Assembly (NCBI GenBank): GCA_029964075.1
Contig: CM057130.1
Location: forward strand, 124,001 to 188,000
Origin: Patiria pectinifera
Taxonomy: Eukaryota > Echinodermata > Asteroidea > Valvatida > Asterinidae
Direction of reading: 5' to 3'
Length of the DNA: 64,000 nucleotides
The notes under the pieces were generated by a model that searched no databases, was not told the DNA's origin, and worked only from the letters and a program-made list of their open reading frames with translations. Each line of letters opens with the position of its first letter. The first letter of the stretch is position 1. Shown piece by piece: positions 20,001-34,139 of the stretch. The translations under genes were made by a program, and so were the position numbers.

Positions 20001-20245
20001 GTAACAGCTAAGTTATAATTGACCTGACGATTTAACAATGAAAAATATATATAAAATCAATAGACATGAACAACACCGACTAAAATACATCAAAGAACAA
20101 ATGGATTACTTGTTTAAAAGAAATACTCAGTTAACAATAAACTTATCAAGACGGACTAATCAGTCAATGCATTTCCACCAAATGCTTAACAATCTGCATG
20201 AATTAAGTCCTTGGAAAATTGGAATTTTGATTAAGAAGTTCCACC

Positions 20246-20880
20246 ACATAAATGACTCGACCAACAAACAGAATAACCAACTGACAAACCAGTTGACCAA
20301 AAACCAGCCAAGGCAACAACTAATTGACAAACTGACATACAACTGACAGCTAACAAATCAATTTGCAAACTAACAAAACTCAACAAACTGATCCACCAAC
20401 TAACAACCCAACTGAATCAAGCAACCAATAACCAAACTTATCAACAAACCAAGAAAGGGACTTAATTTAAAGCAAAAAAAACCAGTTCTGCTTCCGATTA
20501 CATGGTATTCGAAAATAGGGTAGGTAGGTAGGGATTTGTTTTTTTTTGCCAATTTTTTTTTGTGTACAATCATATGGAGGCGTCTGCGTGTAGTCAAGGG
20601 TAAAATGAGAAAAAAACACCCAAAACCATCACTTCATACCGGTACCTTTTACTAAAAGGTATAAAGTTATGGTCTTGGGTGTTTCTCATTTTTCCAATAA
20701 AAACATTAGGGTAGGGGCTGTCAGAATAGGGTAGGTAGGGAAACCGGAAGCAGAACTATTATTTTGTTTGGGCCTAAACTAACAAACGAACAAAAATACC
20801 AACAAATGAGCCAGCCAACCAAACTAAACATCCAACCAACACACCAAAAACCAAAAGACCAACAAACCACAGGAGCACTT
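20246..20880 (+). repeat. Degenerate A/C-rich (AACNAAC) low-complexity tract, interrupted
   Basis: Runs of CAAC, AACAAAC, AACTGAC and CCAACA words fill 20246-20460 and resume at 20765-20880. The tract is split by an inverted-repeat element at 20484-20759. Open frames across it are composition artefacts. Confidence 0.75.
20484..20759. mobile_element. Small inverted-repeat element (MITE-like)
   Basis: Ends carry AGTTCTGCTTCCG (20484-20496) and its complement CGGAAGCAGAACT (20747-20759). A direct pair ATAGGGTAGGTAGG lies inside each end. The middle is a palindrome (20602-20693) whose arms contain ATGAGAAAAAAACACCCAA and TTGGGTGTTTCTCAT around TACCGGTACC. No coding capacity. Confidence 0.7.
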
Positions 20881-23800
20881 AGGCTATTGATCACAAAATC
20901 ACTTTCAACGACACTTTAAAAACTTGAAAAAGCTATCAAATTATTGATTCCTTATTTTCTTGTCTAATGCATCATGCAAGTTCCCTTACATGTAAGTCTA
21001 AATATCTAGCTATTGCCCTACATCAGCTTAAATGAAAGCCAAGGTCAAATAGCCTCCCGCCAGCCTGGCACCACAAAGACTTCCATTAAATGGAACTGGT
21101 GACTTGGCCTAATAAGTCAATTATCCAGAAAGTCTGCCAGGCTGACAAGCAGATCCTCTTTCAGTGGAAACAGGCTTAATGAAAAAAGCAGAACACTCAA
21201 AGATTTTCTTTTCTAGCAAAAACATCAGGTTTTTTTGGTTTTCTTCACCTATGAGTCCCTTCCTGTATTAGGTTTTTTTAAATGCAGGAAAAACGATTCA
21301 AACTTGATACTTTCTCAATGCCAAACACGTATTAGGATTACTTTAAGCAGCTCAATATCCATTCTGCAACATTTTACAGGGAATAGAGAAAGAAAGTTGT
21401 TTAAAAAACACAACTCCATCCCCTCCCTCCAATCCGCTTCTTAAATATTTTTTTGTGTGCTGAAAGAATTTATCCCAGTATTTCTCACAACTGTTTATAA
21501 CTTTGTGTAAAAAAGAGGAACTGGTGATCAAATTAAAGGGAATAAAGTAATGTTCAGTAAAAAGCATAATTCAAAAATTTGATGAATGAACTTCACTTTG
21601 TGAATGAATACTCACCTATTATTGTGACTCAAGTACTGTTCTACTTGGAAACCAGGATTCTAGTCTGTCCTACTTATGAGCACAGCGTACATGTAGGATG
21701 ATCTACGAGCCAGAGAATTAAAGCATCAACGATCTGATATGCCTGCCTTCTTTTCAACGACTGAACATCCCCCTTCAGCAGCCACGAGCTCAGCCCGACT
21801 CAGGAAAAACTACAAAAATCTAGACCAAGAAGTCGCCAGAGAGACAACTCCAGTGAACACAGGTCGTCATCATCATCACAAAGCAGGAATGGACCACCAA
21901 AAAAAAAGCCCAAGCAATAACAGAAAAAACTCCAAGCAGCGGAGGCGAGGGAGAAAAGTGAGACAGGTCTTGCGTTAATGGTGTCAAGCGCAGTGGGGAT
22001 TGGCCTATATTTCCCCCCACGGCTCTTCCAATCGCTGACCCAGTTTTGGAGGGAAAACATTTCCAGTCTGTCTGCGCCTCAATCCGGCTGGAAACATGAG
22101 ATGCTGTATATGTGTCACAGACGGAAAGGAGCCTGGTTGGCCAGTCATGGTTGTCTGATCTGAACAGCACGCAATCTAGGTGAATGATGCACACCCTGAG
22201 TGGCTTTGGTGTGATTGCCAGGCTATCTATGGGAGGCTTTGAAACAGCCCGGATAAATTTAGCTTTTTTTTATCAGTGAATGTGCCATATCACGTTCTGC
22301 TCCTGGTGGTTTGTTAAAAAAAAAATTTTGCTGTCCGAGGTGTGAATAAAACCTAGTTCCAGCAGTATGTAGGCCATAAAACAAACTATTTAATTCCCAA
22401 GCCCAAGCTGGTATGTTGTTACTATTTATGATGACGTTTTCATAAACAAACTGTCTTGTTTATTTATGGCCTGATCCTAATGTGTTTTAAAGTGTTGTGC
22501 AGTGATTTGTTACCCCATAAAAAAAACTGGAAAGCCAGTTTGAATTGATTGCATTGATCTAGTTTCAGAGGGAAGGTGAAAAGTGCAGTCAGGATCCTTC
22601 TTTCAAGTCTGAGCTGACCCGAAACATCGGCTGGAAGAGGGCCAAATAATTAACTCTGAAACAAATCCTGCAAGTATACCAATCCCAACGACCAACATAA
22701 ATTACAAAGCCTTAGAAGTGGGCCAGGTTATCCCACAACTTGGTTTAGTAGTTTGGGATGAAAAAATGAACTGAATGATTTTCAATCATGGTAAGAAGTT
22801 TGTACACTGTAACTTGGAGTTGAAATCTTTTCTCAGATTAAAAAAATGACATTTCAGTGCAGGCAGTCAGCATGCTCAGGGAGGCATCATGTTAATGATT
22901 CGGTCCACATATGTTCATATAATTACTAAATAATTCAAGAGTTTCCCAAATTTGTTCACAGTAACAACATGTATTACCAATGTTAAATATTCAAAACCCA
23001 ATCAGAAATAAAACTATGATGTATTTTTGTATCCGGAATGAGGAGGGATTTTCTTGAACTTTACAGAACTTTTGTGTTTCCAATTGATAGAAGAATATTA
23101 ATGAATTGATCGTTGCAACAATTGGAGGAGAGAAAAGAGGAATTGTTGCAAATTAGAGACTTGCATTAATCTGAATCAGGATGGGCAGTAATGCCAAACT
23201 CCAATTTTCAAGAATGGAGCACATGTACATGAAAATGTTTAAAAATCCTGTTCAAATGTTTGTCCACACTCAAACTCTGAGTGGGTGTGGCAATCTTTTC
23301 TAAGGGGGGGAGGGGTGCCCTCCCAACTAGGCTTTCATTACAGACTTTTCCTGTTCCACTTTTAATACTCAGGTTCTATGCACCGGATAATGCATTTAGA
23401 AAAAAAAAGCTGCTTTTCTAGAAAAGAAACAGGATGTTCAGTGTGCGTCTGAGTCATACAATATGACACTTCAACCTAGAAATGGTGGAACAATTTTTCA
23501 ACCGAGTATTGAAGTCTATTTCAGGCAAGTTTACATCCATGATCAAATACAAGGTACCGGTACTGTACCATTTTGTGCACGCGGCTCGATCACAATGCAC
23601 TATCCAAGGACAATAGCAATGAGTCATACATGTAAACTCACTGCAAAATTATCAACATTGAATCCAATGGATTTGTATCAAAAGGAAAAAAAGAAAAAAA
23701 GCTTTTGAAGTTGTAGAAATAACTCCTAAAGGTGCATTAAGTGGAAATATTCAAATATTCAATGACGATATACATTGTAAGAGAACATTAAAGCATGCAT

Positions 23801-24761
23801 CAAGCACAAAACAGAAAATATACATGTTTGTAGTTCAAAACTTCACTTTGTTTAATGCAAATAGCCCCTCATAAAAGTTCAATGTTACATGTACTTACCA
23901 CACAAATGACCGACGTCAAAAAGACCCAAAACTACCAACAACAACTAGTGTCTGGTTTCCACACTCACAACTGTTACAGTAAACACAAAACTGATTTGGT
24001 CCCAAAGTAAGTGATCACGCAATTTAAACACAGCAAATCACCAGGGCAGTACAGCAAAGTACCTCGCTTGCAATGTCTGGTGGCTTGGCTTTCCAGCAGA
24101 ACTGAACAACCACAGCCCACAATCTGGAAAATCGGATTTCTATCCTTCTTGTGGAAAAACATAACCGACGGAAAAAAAACTCAGTGTCATGGACCTCGGG
24201 CAGCACAATGAACAAGTGCAAGTTGGTTCTTTTTTAATACAAGGTCGTCGGCCCACTGCCTGATTGACCTACATAAACCTATGTTGGGCTTTTCCTGCTT
24301 CAGATGATCAATGCTGTGTGCCAGTTTAAATAGGCCACAATTAGGCCAGTCATTTAAAAAAAAATGTTTCTGTTGGATTTAGGAATTTATTTTTTTGCTT
24401 AAGTTTGATTTGCATTGTGGGAAGGTATTTTGTTTTTACTTAATTTTTTAGAGGGGAAGTTTTGAGTGAGAGATGGTAAAATGCCTTCTTTGCCAAAACT
24501 AGGATTTCGGGTGACAAATGGAAATCTTTTTTTTGGGGGGGGGGGGGCAGTTTCAGAGATATGCCTGACTCCAGACAATGCACTTGGAATACAAATCAAG
24601 AGATCCCTGAATTACATGTACATGTACCAGATTCCTTCAAAAGTACTTGCAGTGCAGTGTCTAGCATCTTAGATCATGAGAAATTAATTTTCCTCAAAGG
24701 GAATAAACATCATTTGCTTTTGCTGTAATTTTGAGAAATTGATGGGGGGTTGGTACCGGTA

Positions 24762-25197
24762 TATAGCAAATATTTTTACACTGTCTTTTTGACGTTTGGG
24801 GTTCATAGATGCTATAAAAACCAAGAAAAACGATTATTTTCCTATAGTCTGGTTCCCTGACTCTATTTAAGATGAAACGGAGCAATTTATAGACGTTGGG
24901 GTATTGTAAGGTCAGGGAACCAGTCTAGCTGGCTTGTACCCGTTCATAGGTGTGTAATCGATTGCAAACAAATGTGAACTAACTAAATATGGTCAATTGG
25001 GGCCAGAATTTAAAAACAAGTCAGCGTTGGAAATTTATACAAAAATACCACCTTTCTTGAAAATGACAGCACACCAGGTGCCATGATTTTACAGGATGTT
25101 TTAGACCGTCATTCACTAACAGTCCAGCGAGGTATTTCAAAATAATTTGGTAGTTTAATTTTTTTAATGCTTGCAAATGTTGTATTTTCCCTTTAAC
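24762..25197 (+). repeat. Dispersed repeat family B, copy 1
   Basis: Starts TATAGCAAATATTTTTA, contains the hairpin TCTGGTTCCCTGAC ... GTCAGGGAACCAG flanking ACGGAGCAATTTATAGAC, then CTTGTACCC, GATTGCAAACAAATGTG and a closing GCAAATGTTGTATTTTCCC. Related to 30003-30523, 33793-34139 and 61659-62122. Confidence 0.75.
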
Positions 25198-27462
25198 TGA
25201 GCGTTCATAGACACTGGCCTGCAAAATCTCACATCAGATGGTGATACTAAAAGGACAATGCCTAAATCAAAACAAATGCCAGTACACTGTACTGATTTTA
25301 TTCTGGGATTCAAGAAAGAATTTGCTTCTCCATTAGCTTCTAAAATAAAATTAGGGGGGGACATATCCTGTTCAGGATTAACGCGAGCGCGAAGCCCTGA
25401 CGGTGTGGGGTTCAGGCCCGCTTAACCAGTTTGCGCCGGGATAATTTTGACAAGAACGGAACAGGGTGTAGGCTTATTTTTCATTTGACTTCAAGCCAGG
25501 CAGGTTGAAGCCATCACCCTCAGGCAGCATCTAGGTAGAATGTTATCACCTATCTGCCGTACAGTGTACTATCCCCGAATAAATCTTGTAGCCTACAATT
25601 GATTCTTTAGCTCAGCATACCGGTAGTTCGAAAATGATGTTTAAATGATTATCCTTTGCTCAAAAACATTTGTTAAAGTGGTCAGAAGTTGCCTCAAAAT
25701 AAAATTGCATTCACACTGCATTTCCAACAGACCCAGCAAACAAGACTTCAAACTTGCCTGGCCTCAGTGAGAGTGGAAATTAGGCCAAGTTGTCTTTTGT
25801 CAGCCAGCAGAGCTTACGTGTGTCAAGCACCTTTAAGTCTGCCAAGGGTTGTTGCACAGCTAGTTCTTGGATGATGTTGCGGGTGATTATTAAGGCCCCT
25901 ACTCTTTACAAAAGCCCCAGACCATGGACTCCTGTAACCCCCCCCCCCCCTCCTTCGAAACCCAAAACCTGAAAACAAACAGCCCATAAAAATCAGAATG
26001 CCCTTGTAAATACCAGAGGGGGGGGGGAGAAAAATTACACACGGCATGGCACACAACATCTGGGCCGCTCCGCAGAAATTGGGTCAGTGACGTCAGATGC
26101 TGGGCTGTGATTGGCCAGAAGGAAAACCCAGGCAAGGTCATTACGGGGTGGGCAATGGCGTGAAATGGCAGCTACTGAGTCCCCCTACAGGCTGGTATAG
26201 ATTTCACCATTCAACTAATTTCTCTGCCATTTTATACCAGGTTGATGTTTGCATCTTTGGCAGGCCAACACGTGTTGAATGTCCTAATTGTTGGAAGGGT
26301 TTTTCCTCCTTTTTAACTATTTTTACAATAATTATTTTCAAAGACTCCCCTTTCTGAAAGGACTATTTCCAGTTTTGTTTGGGTAATTGTTGACAGCATT
26401 TCACAAATCGCTTCCCCCTTGAATTGCATGTAATGCAAAACCAATCTGGTTTTTAGTTGCTGTCACCTCATAAGTATGGTTCATGAAACCCTCTGTGGGT
26501 TCACTGACCTCACCGCGTACTATTCACAAGGAAAGAAAGAGCAGGTAGTGTCAGCCTAAATGAGGTCAGTTCAGCTTGGTGTCAATGGCACTGCTGACAT
26601 TATAAGTGATACTTGAGGGGCAAATGAGGCCGGGTGACATACTGCACAGCAAGCAAAAGTGCATTGAAGAAAAAAGATCTTGAGTCACCTTAAATGAAAG
26701 GTGATGGCTGTGAATTAACTGTACATTAAGTACAATGTAGATCAGCTGGCTAAAAATACATTTATCGATTCTACATAAGAAAAAAAGGAGGTCCGTGACA
26801 AAAGTTTGGAATCCAATATTTTTGTTGACATGATAGTAACAGACATGGCACTTTGGCACATACAAACATTTACAAAAACAGCAATGCCACCGAAGTTCGG
26901 TCAGCGTTAGTCCCCATCCCCCGCTTTTTAAACCACATGAACTGTTAAAATATAGACCAAGTCACCCCGACGCGTCTACAAATGTACATGTACCCCCGGT
27001 AGCTCTTCTTAATTCTTCAGAGGCAGGCAAGCAACAACAACTCCCTCCCCCCTTTTCAGCTTCTTTTCCCATTTTTTCCCGGTGTATACCGGTATATAGC
27101 CATCCTCAAGTGATGAAACGGTGTATAAAAAAGTGGTTTGTTTTGTTTCTGGTGAAACCCCGGAGTCACAACCATAAATGTAGAGTTGATGTAAGACACT
27201 ATACATCCATGGACATGTCAAATTTTGTCTACTTCATTGTACATGTGCATTTGATTTTCAGGTAAGATTTCACTTGACTACATTATACATGAGCATGGTA
27301 AGTACATATAGCTCAAAACCTTCGCAAAAGTATGTAGTTTTATGAGACCGATGCCCAAATACATGTAAGAAAAAAACCCATTATTTTCAGTTTGAATGGG
27401 ATATAGTCATGCATTCTCATTTCTCGTTGGACAATCCGCTCCATTCACAAGTACCCCCTCAC

Positions 27463-27600
27463 CAGCAAACAAAGCACAGTTGGGGGTGACCGACCGACGC
27501 CATCTTGCCTGATTGCAATTTTGCCGTGATGCGCGGCTGTACCACGACTGCATAGTACAAATCCCCGCCCCTGGTGTACGTGCGTCACACATAAGGAAAG
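27463..27600 (-). promoter_or_regulatory. Candidate promoter and first exon, minus strand
   Basis: A CpG-richer island holds a GC box (CCCCGCCCC, about 27562), a CRE-like TGCGTCAC (about 27581) and CAAGATGGCG at about 27498-27507. The last resembles a YY1 site overlapping a start codon (ATG 27501-27503). The ATG opens MASVGHPQLCFVC and reaches a good donor (CTG|GTGAGG) at 27463 in phase 2. That phase does not fit the receptor exon at 13320 directly, so if this is the receptor's first exon another exon must intervene or it is untranslated. Confidence 0.3.
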
Positions 27601-28252
27601 GTGCGCATCAGCTAAATGTCCCACCCATGGGACGTCGTTGTTAGGTAAGAGGGCGCCCTCTTTCGTCAGCGCACGGAGCCCATAGGACTTCAAGTTCAAG
27701 CTTTGGCTTTCTGCCAGTTTCCGCCATTCATCACCTGATTGCCCGAATATTCCGTTAATTCTAATTGTTCATTAAATAATTGTGATATTTGGAAATAATT
27801 CAAATCAAATCAAATCACTTTGGTCATGTCATATTCTTTTCTCAGTTTGTGAAGCTGCAGCCAGAAATCACTTGAGAAATAATGAATAAATTTAGTAAGA
27901 TATTGCCTATAATATTATTTATAACAAAGTCTGCATTTGCTTTTGATAGTCCTGTTTAATATTTTCAGGATTATATACAGAAATTATGAATGTAATATAA
28001 TTATATCATCTTACTTACGTTTTTATAAATATGCACAACTGAATGAGTGCTAAGACGCGCGACTTACATTGTAGTCACGTTAATGAAAACACACTCACTG
28101 ATCATGCGTATTTATAAAAACACATGACGTTGTTGCGCGACAAAGTCACATGTGTAAATCGGCCTTTAGTCTTAAAGCTTGAGATTGTCTTGAATCTTTT
28201 ATTCATACTCTGACTGATTGCATTTTAAAGTTCTTTGAAACAGGTATCTGAA

Positions 28253-28331
28253 GACACAGGGCCCTAAAGGCACTGGGCCCAAAAGGCACTGGGCCCTAAA
28301 GACACCGGGGCCCTAAAGACACAGGGCCCAA
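28253..28331 (+). repeat. Short GGGCCC-containing tandem repeat
   Basis: Four to five imperfect units of about 17-18 bp of the type ACAGGGCCCTAAAGGC, each holding the palindrome GGGCCC. Confidence 0.8.
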
Positions 28332-30002
28332 TGCAGAATTAAACAAAGGGAGGAAATCTAAAGAATTGGAAAAATGGAAAACAGGCGGCTTTTCTAGAGG
28401 ACTTGACTTAGCCTGGCAGGCTTTTCACTAAGCAGAACTTTTGAAGAATATGAACCTCAAAAAGTTAAAAGCAAGGCCAGGACACAGCCCATCATTGTGT
28501 CACACTTCAGCTTGGCTGATAATCAGCTATCTTACTTCAACCCCCCCCCCCCTCCCTCCCCCACCCACCCACCCCAAACCCATGCATCACTTGGCACCTC
28601 ATTGGCATATCTAGGCCAGAGCATGTCTGCCAAACTAGGCCAACTGGTAAGAAAAGAAAACGGAAAAGAAATTGGCTCCATCATGCCCACCGACGTCATC
28701 TTGAAACAATCCGGGACAGGGTCCCCAGCATGCAAAAAAAACTCCATTAAAGGCCGATTGTAAATACGTGATTTGCTGCATGCCACATGCACCAGATCCC
28801 AGCCCGCATATGTTGTGTAAAACACACATGAGGCAGAGAAAAAAAGCGTTCTAGTCTCTCTCACTACCGGGCTTTACTTGTACATAGGGTTGACCCAATT
28901 CAAACACTGAGCTGCTGCCGTTTGGGCACGACAACGTTGTTGAGCGGTTCAGACAGTCGTCCAGGGACAGAATCAAGGCCACTGGTGTGTGGCGATTGGC
29001 AAGAAATAGGCCGGAAGAGCAACCTGGTACTATAGGCTGTGTATAGCATGACTAATGACATTGGTCTGTTGATGGATGACTGCACTGAGTGAATGATGCC
29101 TGCCATAAAAAATATAGAGTTTAAAACTAGGTTTACTAGCTTAGGGAAAAAAGGCAGGGTTGCATACAATCAGCATGTGTGTGTACGTGCATCTCACAAG
29201 AGGGTGGAACTGGTTCAATGAATTGCCAATTAATGTAGCCCATTTGTCCCCTTTCCTTTTCAACCTACTTTAGTGAGTGGGCAGAATTCAAAACCTGTTT
29301 TTGTAAATTTGATGATACAGATGTGGTGATAAGTTGTACCCGTATATGTTGCAGTACATAGTACTTTCCAATGCATATGCAGAACACAAGCGTACAAATT
29401 ATTAGGTCGACCATTTTCATTCAAGTTGTTCGACTTTTTATAAATTCAAAAACCTGTTAAATTTTATTTCTGGATAGTAAGGCCATGAAATGGTATTAAT
29501 ATAGTACATGTACAGGATTTGTACAGTGTAATATGAGAAAAGGGGTAAAACAAATATGAATGGTAAAGTATGTGTCAAAAATCACTTTCGATATTAAGAG
29601 TCTTCAATGAATATATATATATGTAAATCAAGCTGCGGCTGAACAGTTTCGAAAGTAGGGGGTAAAGCACAGCCAGTGGCCATTGCAAATTCAAAAAACA
29701 GAGAGGGGGACCTCATTTGTTGATGGGGGGGGGGGCATTTTCCCTGCTTAACATTGGGTAACACAAAACTGTTACTTAAGGTAAAGAGGTTAGTAAAACA
29801 AAACATTGATATCATTGTATAGTAGCACACAGATTGATTGTGCTCGAATGTTATGAATATGTATGTACCCGGAATACAAATGTATTCTACAAACTATTGT
29901 GTAAAGAAGTTGATAAATAACAAAATTGTTCGGTTTAATACATGTTCAGGTAACTTGGCCAAAAGTGGTTGGGCAAAGTCGCTACCTTTTTAAAGGTGGG
30001 TT

Positions 30003-30523
30003 TGTGACAAAGGCTGACTTTTTTTCAAATACTGACCCGAATTAACCAAATTTAGTTGGTCCACATTTTGTTTGCAATCGGTTACAGATCCATAACAGGT
30101 GCAAGTCAGCTAGTCTGGTTCCCTGACCTGACAATTTCCTGACATCTACTCTGTTTCGTCTGAAGTAGGGTCAGGGAACCAGACTACAAGAACAACATTT
30201 TTTTTTCTTGGTTTTTCAGCATTTATGAACACAAAACTTTGTTGGTTTTTTTTACGAAAAAAAGGATGAATTTTGGCCTCTTGTCTGTTGCATCTAGCCC
30301 ATATAAAGCTAGTATGTCATTCCTGAGTCCAAGTGGCAGCCATTTAAAAAAAGAAAAAAGATGGTGGCCATCTTGGAAAATAGCTCGGTCGGGCGGCCAT
30401 TTTGGAAGGAAATAAAAAGAGGGCCTCCTCCTTCCTTTTTTCAAAAAGGCAGGACGCTGAACATGTTTTTTTTTTATTTGGCCTAACTCAGGTCTGTTTA
30501 AAAATATTTGCTATAAAATACTA
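30003..30523 (-). repeat. Dispersed repeat family B, copy 2 (inverted, interrupted)
   Basis: On the minus strand it has the same order as copy 1: TATAGCAAATATTTTTAAAC near 30490-30515, then ATGCTGAAAAACCAAG, the TCTGGTTCCCTGAC hairpin (30115-30184) and GATTGCAAACAAAATGTGG. About 230 extra bases (about 30240-30475) separate the first two blocks. Confidence 0.7.
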
Positions 30524-31292
30524 AAAAAAACAAATCCATGCATTTCTAAAAATAAAAGCAAAAGCCAACTTGTATATTACCTTTTATGCTTGACACAAAC
30601 AAAGTAACACTGCTGCAGTGAAACATCAAAGAAGTCATGTACAGGATACGGCAGCTACAATTAAATACTGGCCATCTGCCTCCTGCCACCTGTTCTTGTG
30701 ATTATCTCACACGTGGAGAAACAAGTGAGACGCAAGAAAACAGGTGGAGCTGTCATGTGTGTAAGCACGTGCCTCATACATTTACATAAAAATTATTATG
30801 CAAACGACAGTTGAGATGATGCATTGGAGGTGCATACATTCGGCATATAGTACAGCCAGCATGCTTGAGTGAATTAATTGATCATCTCAAGTCAAGGGAG
30901 TTTTGCACGCTGTGTTCCATTAGCAGCACACGTACATTGTACAAGTTTTGATTTGACAATGGTACATGTTTCAATGTTTGCACTCAATGTCTTTTTGCAA
31001 GTTTCACCCCAAAATACAGTAATTTTATTTTCACTTTCTACTTTTATCGCAGTACAGTACTTGAATGAGGAATGAAATTAAAGCAAACCACCCAAGATCT
31101 TTTTGTGTCACAAAGTGACCCAAAAACTTCTTTTATTTCAGAGGGTTGAAGTTGCACAAAATATATATTATTTTTTTAAACAGAATTTTGAATGGAAATT
31201 TGTTGAACAGGGAAAACAACTTTAAACATTTAAACATACAAACGTAAACCACTCAAAATCTGTTCACACTTTTTCCAAACAGAACACAAACT

Positions 31293-31421
31293 TTTTCAGT
31301 ACGAACTCCCCGTGTGAAGATTACGTTCGCGAGCTGCATGCGCGCACACCTAGCACGCTGCCGCCATGGCAGCAAACTACACGCGCGTGTACGTCTTCAC
31401 GCGGAGAGTTCGTACTGAAAA
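31293..31421. repeat. Inverted repeat, 28-bp arms
   Basis: Arms at 31293-31320 and 31394-31421 (TTTTCAGTACGAACTCCCCG against its near complement, with few mismatches) flank a CpG-rich core with CGCGCGTGTACG. Likely a small MITE. Confidence 0.7.
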
Positions 31422-33792
31422 TGTTTTCAACGAAAGCGTAGAACATGCAGTTTATTTTCCGTACACACGCCGCCTGCGGACATACATTGTATTTGCCTTT
31501 TCCAAGCCCAGCGCAGGCACAATTCTGGACACAAGGAATATGTAAGCGAAATTTTAGCTTCCTCCGTCAGGTAAAAATATGAAAAAAATGTGGTATAATT
31601 TGTTTCGCTATGGTGGTAGAATTTATACCCTGGACGTCAGTGGTAGTGCAATGAAGATGTCATCCAACCTGGGCTAGTGGGCACCGAAAATGCTGTGGGG
31701 ACAGCAGAAAGTCCCCGTAACTCGGTCCTAATTTACCTAAAATAAAAAACTTTCCCATAATGAGGTGTAGGTCAGGGCACCCACACACATGCGTAAACAT
31801 AATTGTGGACACGCTATTGTCCTTCTTTTGTTTAAATACATGTACTTGTAACTATTTAGGAAGACCTCCCATATGTATTGTACACACATCAAAAGTGTGT
31901 CTTCGCCCAATCGTGGACAAAGTTTTCCACCAAATATTAACTTTAATTATTAATCCCTCTTCCAAAACTGCAGGTTTTAACAAAATGACTAGACTAAACG
32001 AAGAAGTGGATGGCTATGATTCTTATCAAATCAGGCCTTATCAATGAGAGCGCGGCAATAGGCTGGTTGAGATGGTTTACACAGTATGATCACACGGACA
32101 ATCCACGTGACTCAATGCACTGGTAAATTGTGAACTCAGTATGAAGGATACATCAATACACACTGCACACACAAGCTACAGATACAATGACAAGCCATCC
32201 AAGGTACTATCTGAGGCCATGGAGCTAGGAAGACCTAGTGAGGGTCTATCTACACAATTTGTTTTCTGGAAAATGTGTGTTAAGAAATTGAGGTCATGGG
32301 TGTCAAATAAAATCAGACCTGTCGGTTTAAAAAGTAGGATAGTAAAGATTAGTTTTTACTCTATCTTTTTATTATTAGTTTTAGGGCTCTGATGAGTTGT
32401 TGTCAAACTGTAGTTTGAATGTCTGCCTACCAGTAAGTGATCAGAAGTACATTTTTTGCATTTTAACTGAACTTAAAATGTAGAACTAAAGCAAGACTAA
32501 AACAATTTTTTTTTAAAGGCAAACATGTTACAGAGGAACTTCTATTCATAGATTTTAATTGCCATCCACCACATGTCATATAATGATGAAACATAAAACG
32601 ATTTTATTATTATTTTTTTAACGATAAAACAGGATTTAGTGTGATTGCAAAGAGGAAAGTGTGAAACTTTCAAACAAACAAGAAATATTCACCATTTAGT
32701 TTTTTTCTCATTAGTGAACACCTCTCTTTGAATGTAACAAAAATGACAAATGCATTCAAAATTGTTAATGACTAGAGAAGATAGCAAACACACATGCTAC
32801 AGAAGATGTCACATGCAGGCACACGTGTGTGGAAATAATGAGAAGAGATGGAAGCCTGATTAGAATTGGTGATAGGTTCAAAAACAAATAGCACCAAAGC
32901 CACTAGATTTGATTGTGCTCAGTCGTTTCAATAAATACAAATGAAAATGCATACTTATAGTATGTATGAATGATTTTTGCTTTACACATTGTGATTGTTG
33001 TACACACATTTTGAGTCAAAATATTTCAGTCTACAAAAAAAACAGTAAAACAGTTGAGAGTTGAAACCCACCACCCGATCTCCATAAATAAAACTGCAGA
33101 TGAAATAATTGGTATGTATCAATAAATAATTAGAAAGTTGAAATGGAAACAATATATGTTTCAGTTTAAAAAGTTGAAAACGTAAACTTAAAAGCATCAA
33201 GCACAACACTCAAGCACAACACTTTTGACAAAAATCTTACCTTTGTCATGCTGTTGACAGTGCAAAAGTGCATCAGGATGGAAAGAGATTCTAGGACCAG
33301 GCTATTGTTGGACAAGATGCTGCAGGACAGCTAAGGCATGCACAGCACTTCACAACGATTATGGATTTCAGGGCACTCTTGTCATCAGCAATTCCTCAGT
33401 TTGGTGAGGCTTCTAGAAAAGGTCAAATTCAAACAGAGATATTTTAAGTCACTGACTTGACTTCCATTTGAATAAATGTCACATTTGTACCTAGATGAAC
33501 AATGTGGAGTGAAATGTGAGTAATTTCCATCTGACATTAACATGATACAAAAACTCTTTTAAAGTCTCCTCCTTAAAGTAACCTACAATTACACTAACAA
33601 CAAATACAACAAAAAATTCTCTACACAATTAACAGCATGCAACAAATCGCTTCCGCCAAAAACCAATGTTACTTCAAAACTTACGAGAGTGTCAACAGTG
33701 ACATTGTTGTCTGCTAGTAAGTACGATCCGCAGAACATGTATACATGTATGCCTACATTGTAGCTAGGCTATTAAAATTAAAAACGAATACA

Positions 33793-34139
33793 AACCATTT
33801 TCCCTGACCCCACTTAAGATAAAACAGAGCAATTTATTGACTTTGGGGAATTGTAAAGTCAGATAGAATCAGTCTAGCAGGCTTGTACCCCTTCACAGGT
33901 GTGTAATCAATTACAAAGAAAATGCGGAATAATGAATTATGAAAAATTAGGAGCAGGTTTTGAAAAAAAGTCAGTTTTCTCCAATGCTGGTAGGCCGACC
34001 AGCTTTGGAGAAAATGTCAGCACACCAGGAGCCACGATTTTACAGGATGCTTTAGACTGTCATTCCTTACAATCCAGTAAGGTATTTTGTGATAATTTGA
34101 TCATTTCGTTTGGTGATGTTTGCAAATCTTTCTTTTAAG
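33793..34139 (+). repeat. Dispersed repeat family B, copy 3 (5' truncated)
   Basis: Starts inside the family at TTCCCTGACCCCACTTAAG and continues through CAATTTATTGACTTTGGGG, CTTGTACCCC, GAAAAATTAGGAGC and a closing GCAAATCTTTC. The right half of its hairpin is eroded. Confidence 0.75.

Noticed and set aside
20038-20346. 102-codon plus-strand frame rich in Asn, Gln and Thr
   Set aside because: It follows the A/C-rich low-complexity tract; composition alone explains it.
21739-21978. Basic plus-strand frame with a His run and Arg/Lys-rich end
   Set aside because: No homologous motif and no supporting splice sites; neighbouring frames on the other strand are equally open.
33899-34138. Plus-strand frame beginning [11 protein letters not shown], similar to one at 61852
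   Set aside because: Both lie in copies of dispersed repeat family B, so the similarity reflects the repeat and not a gene family.
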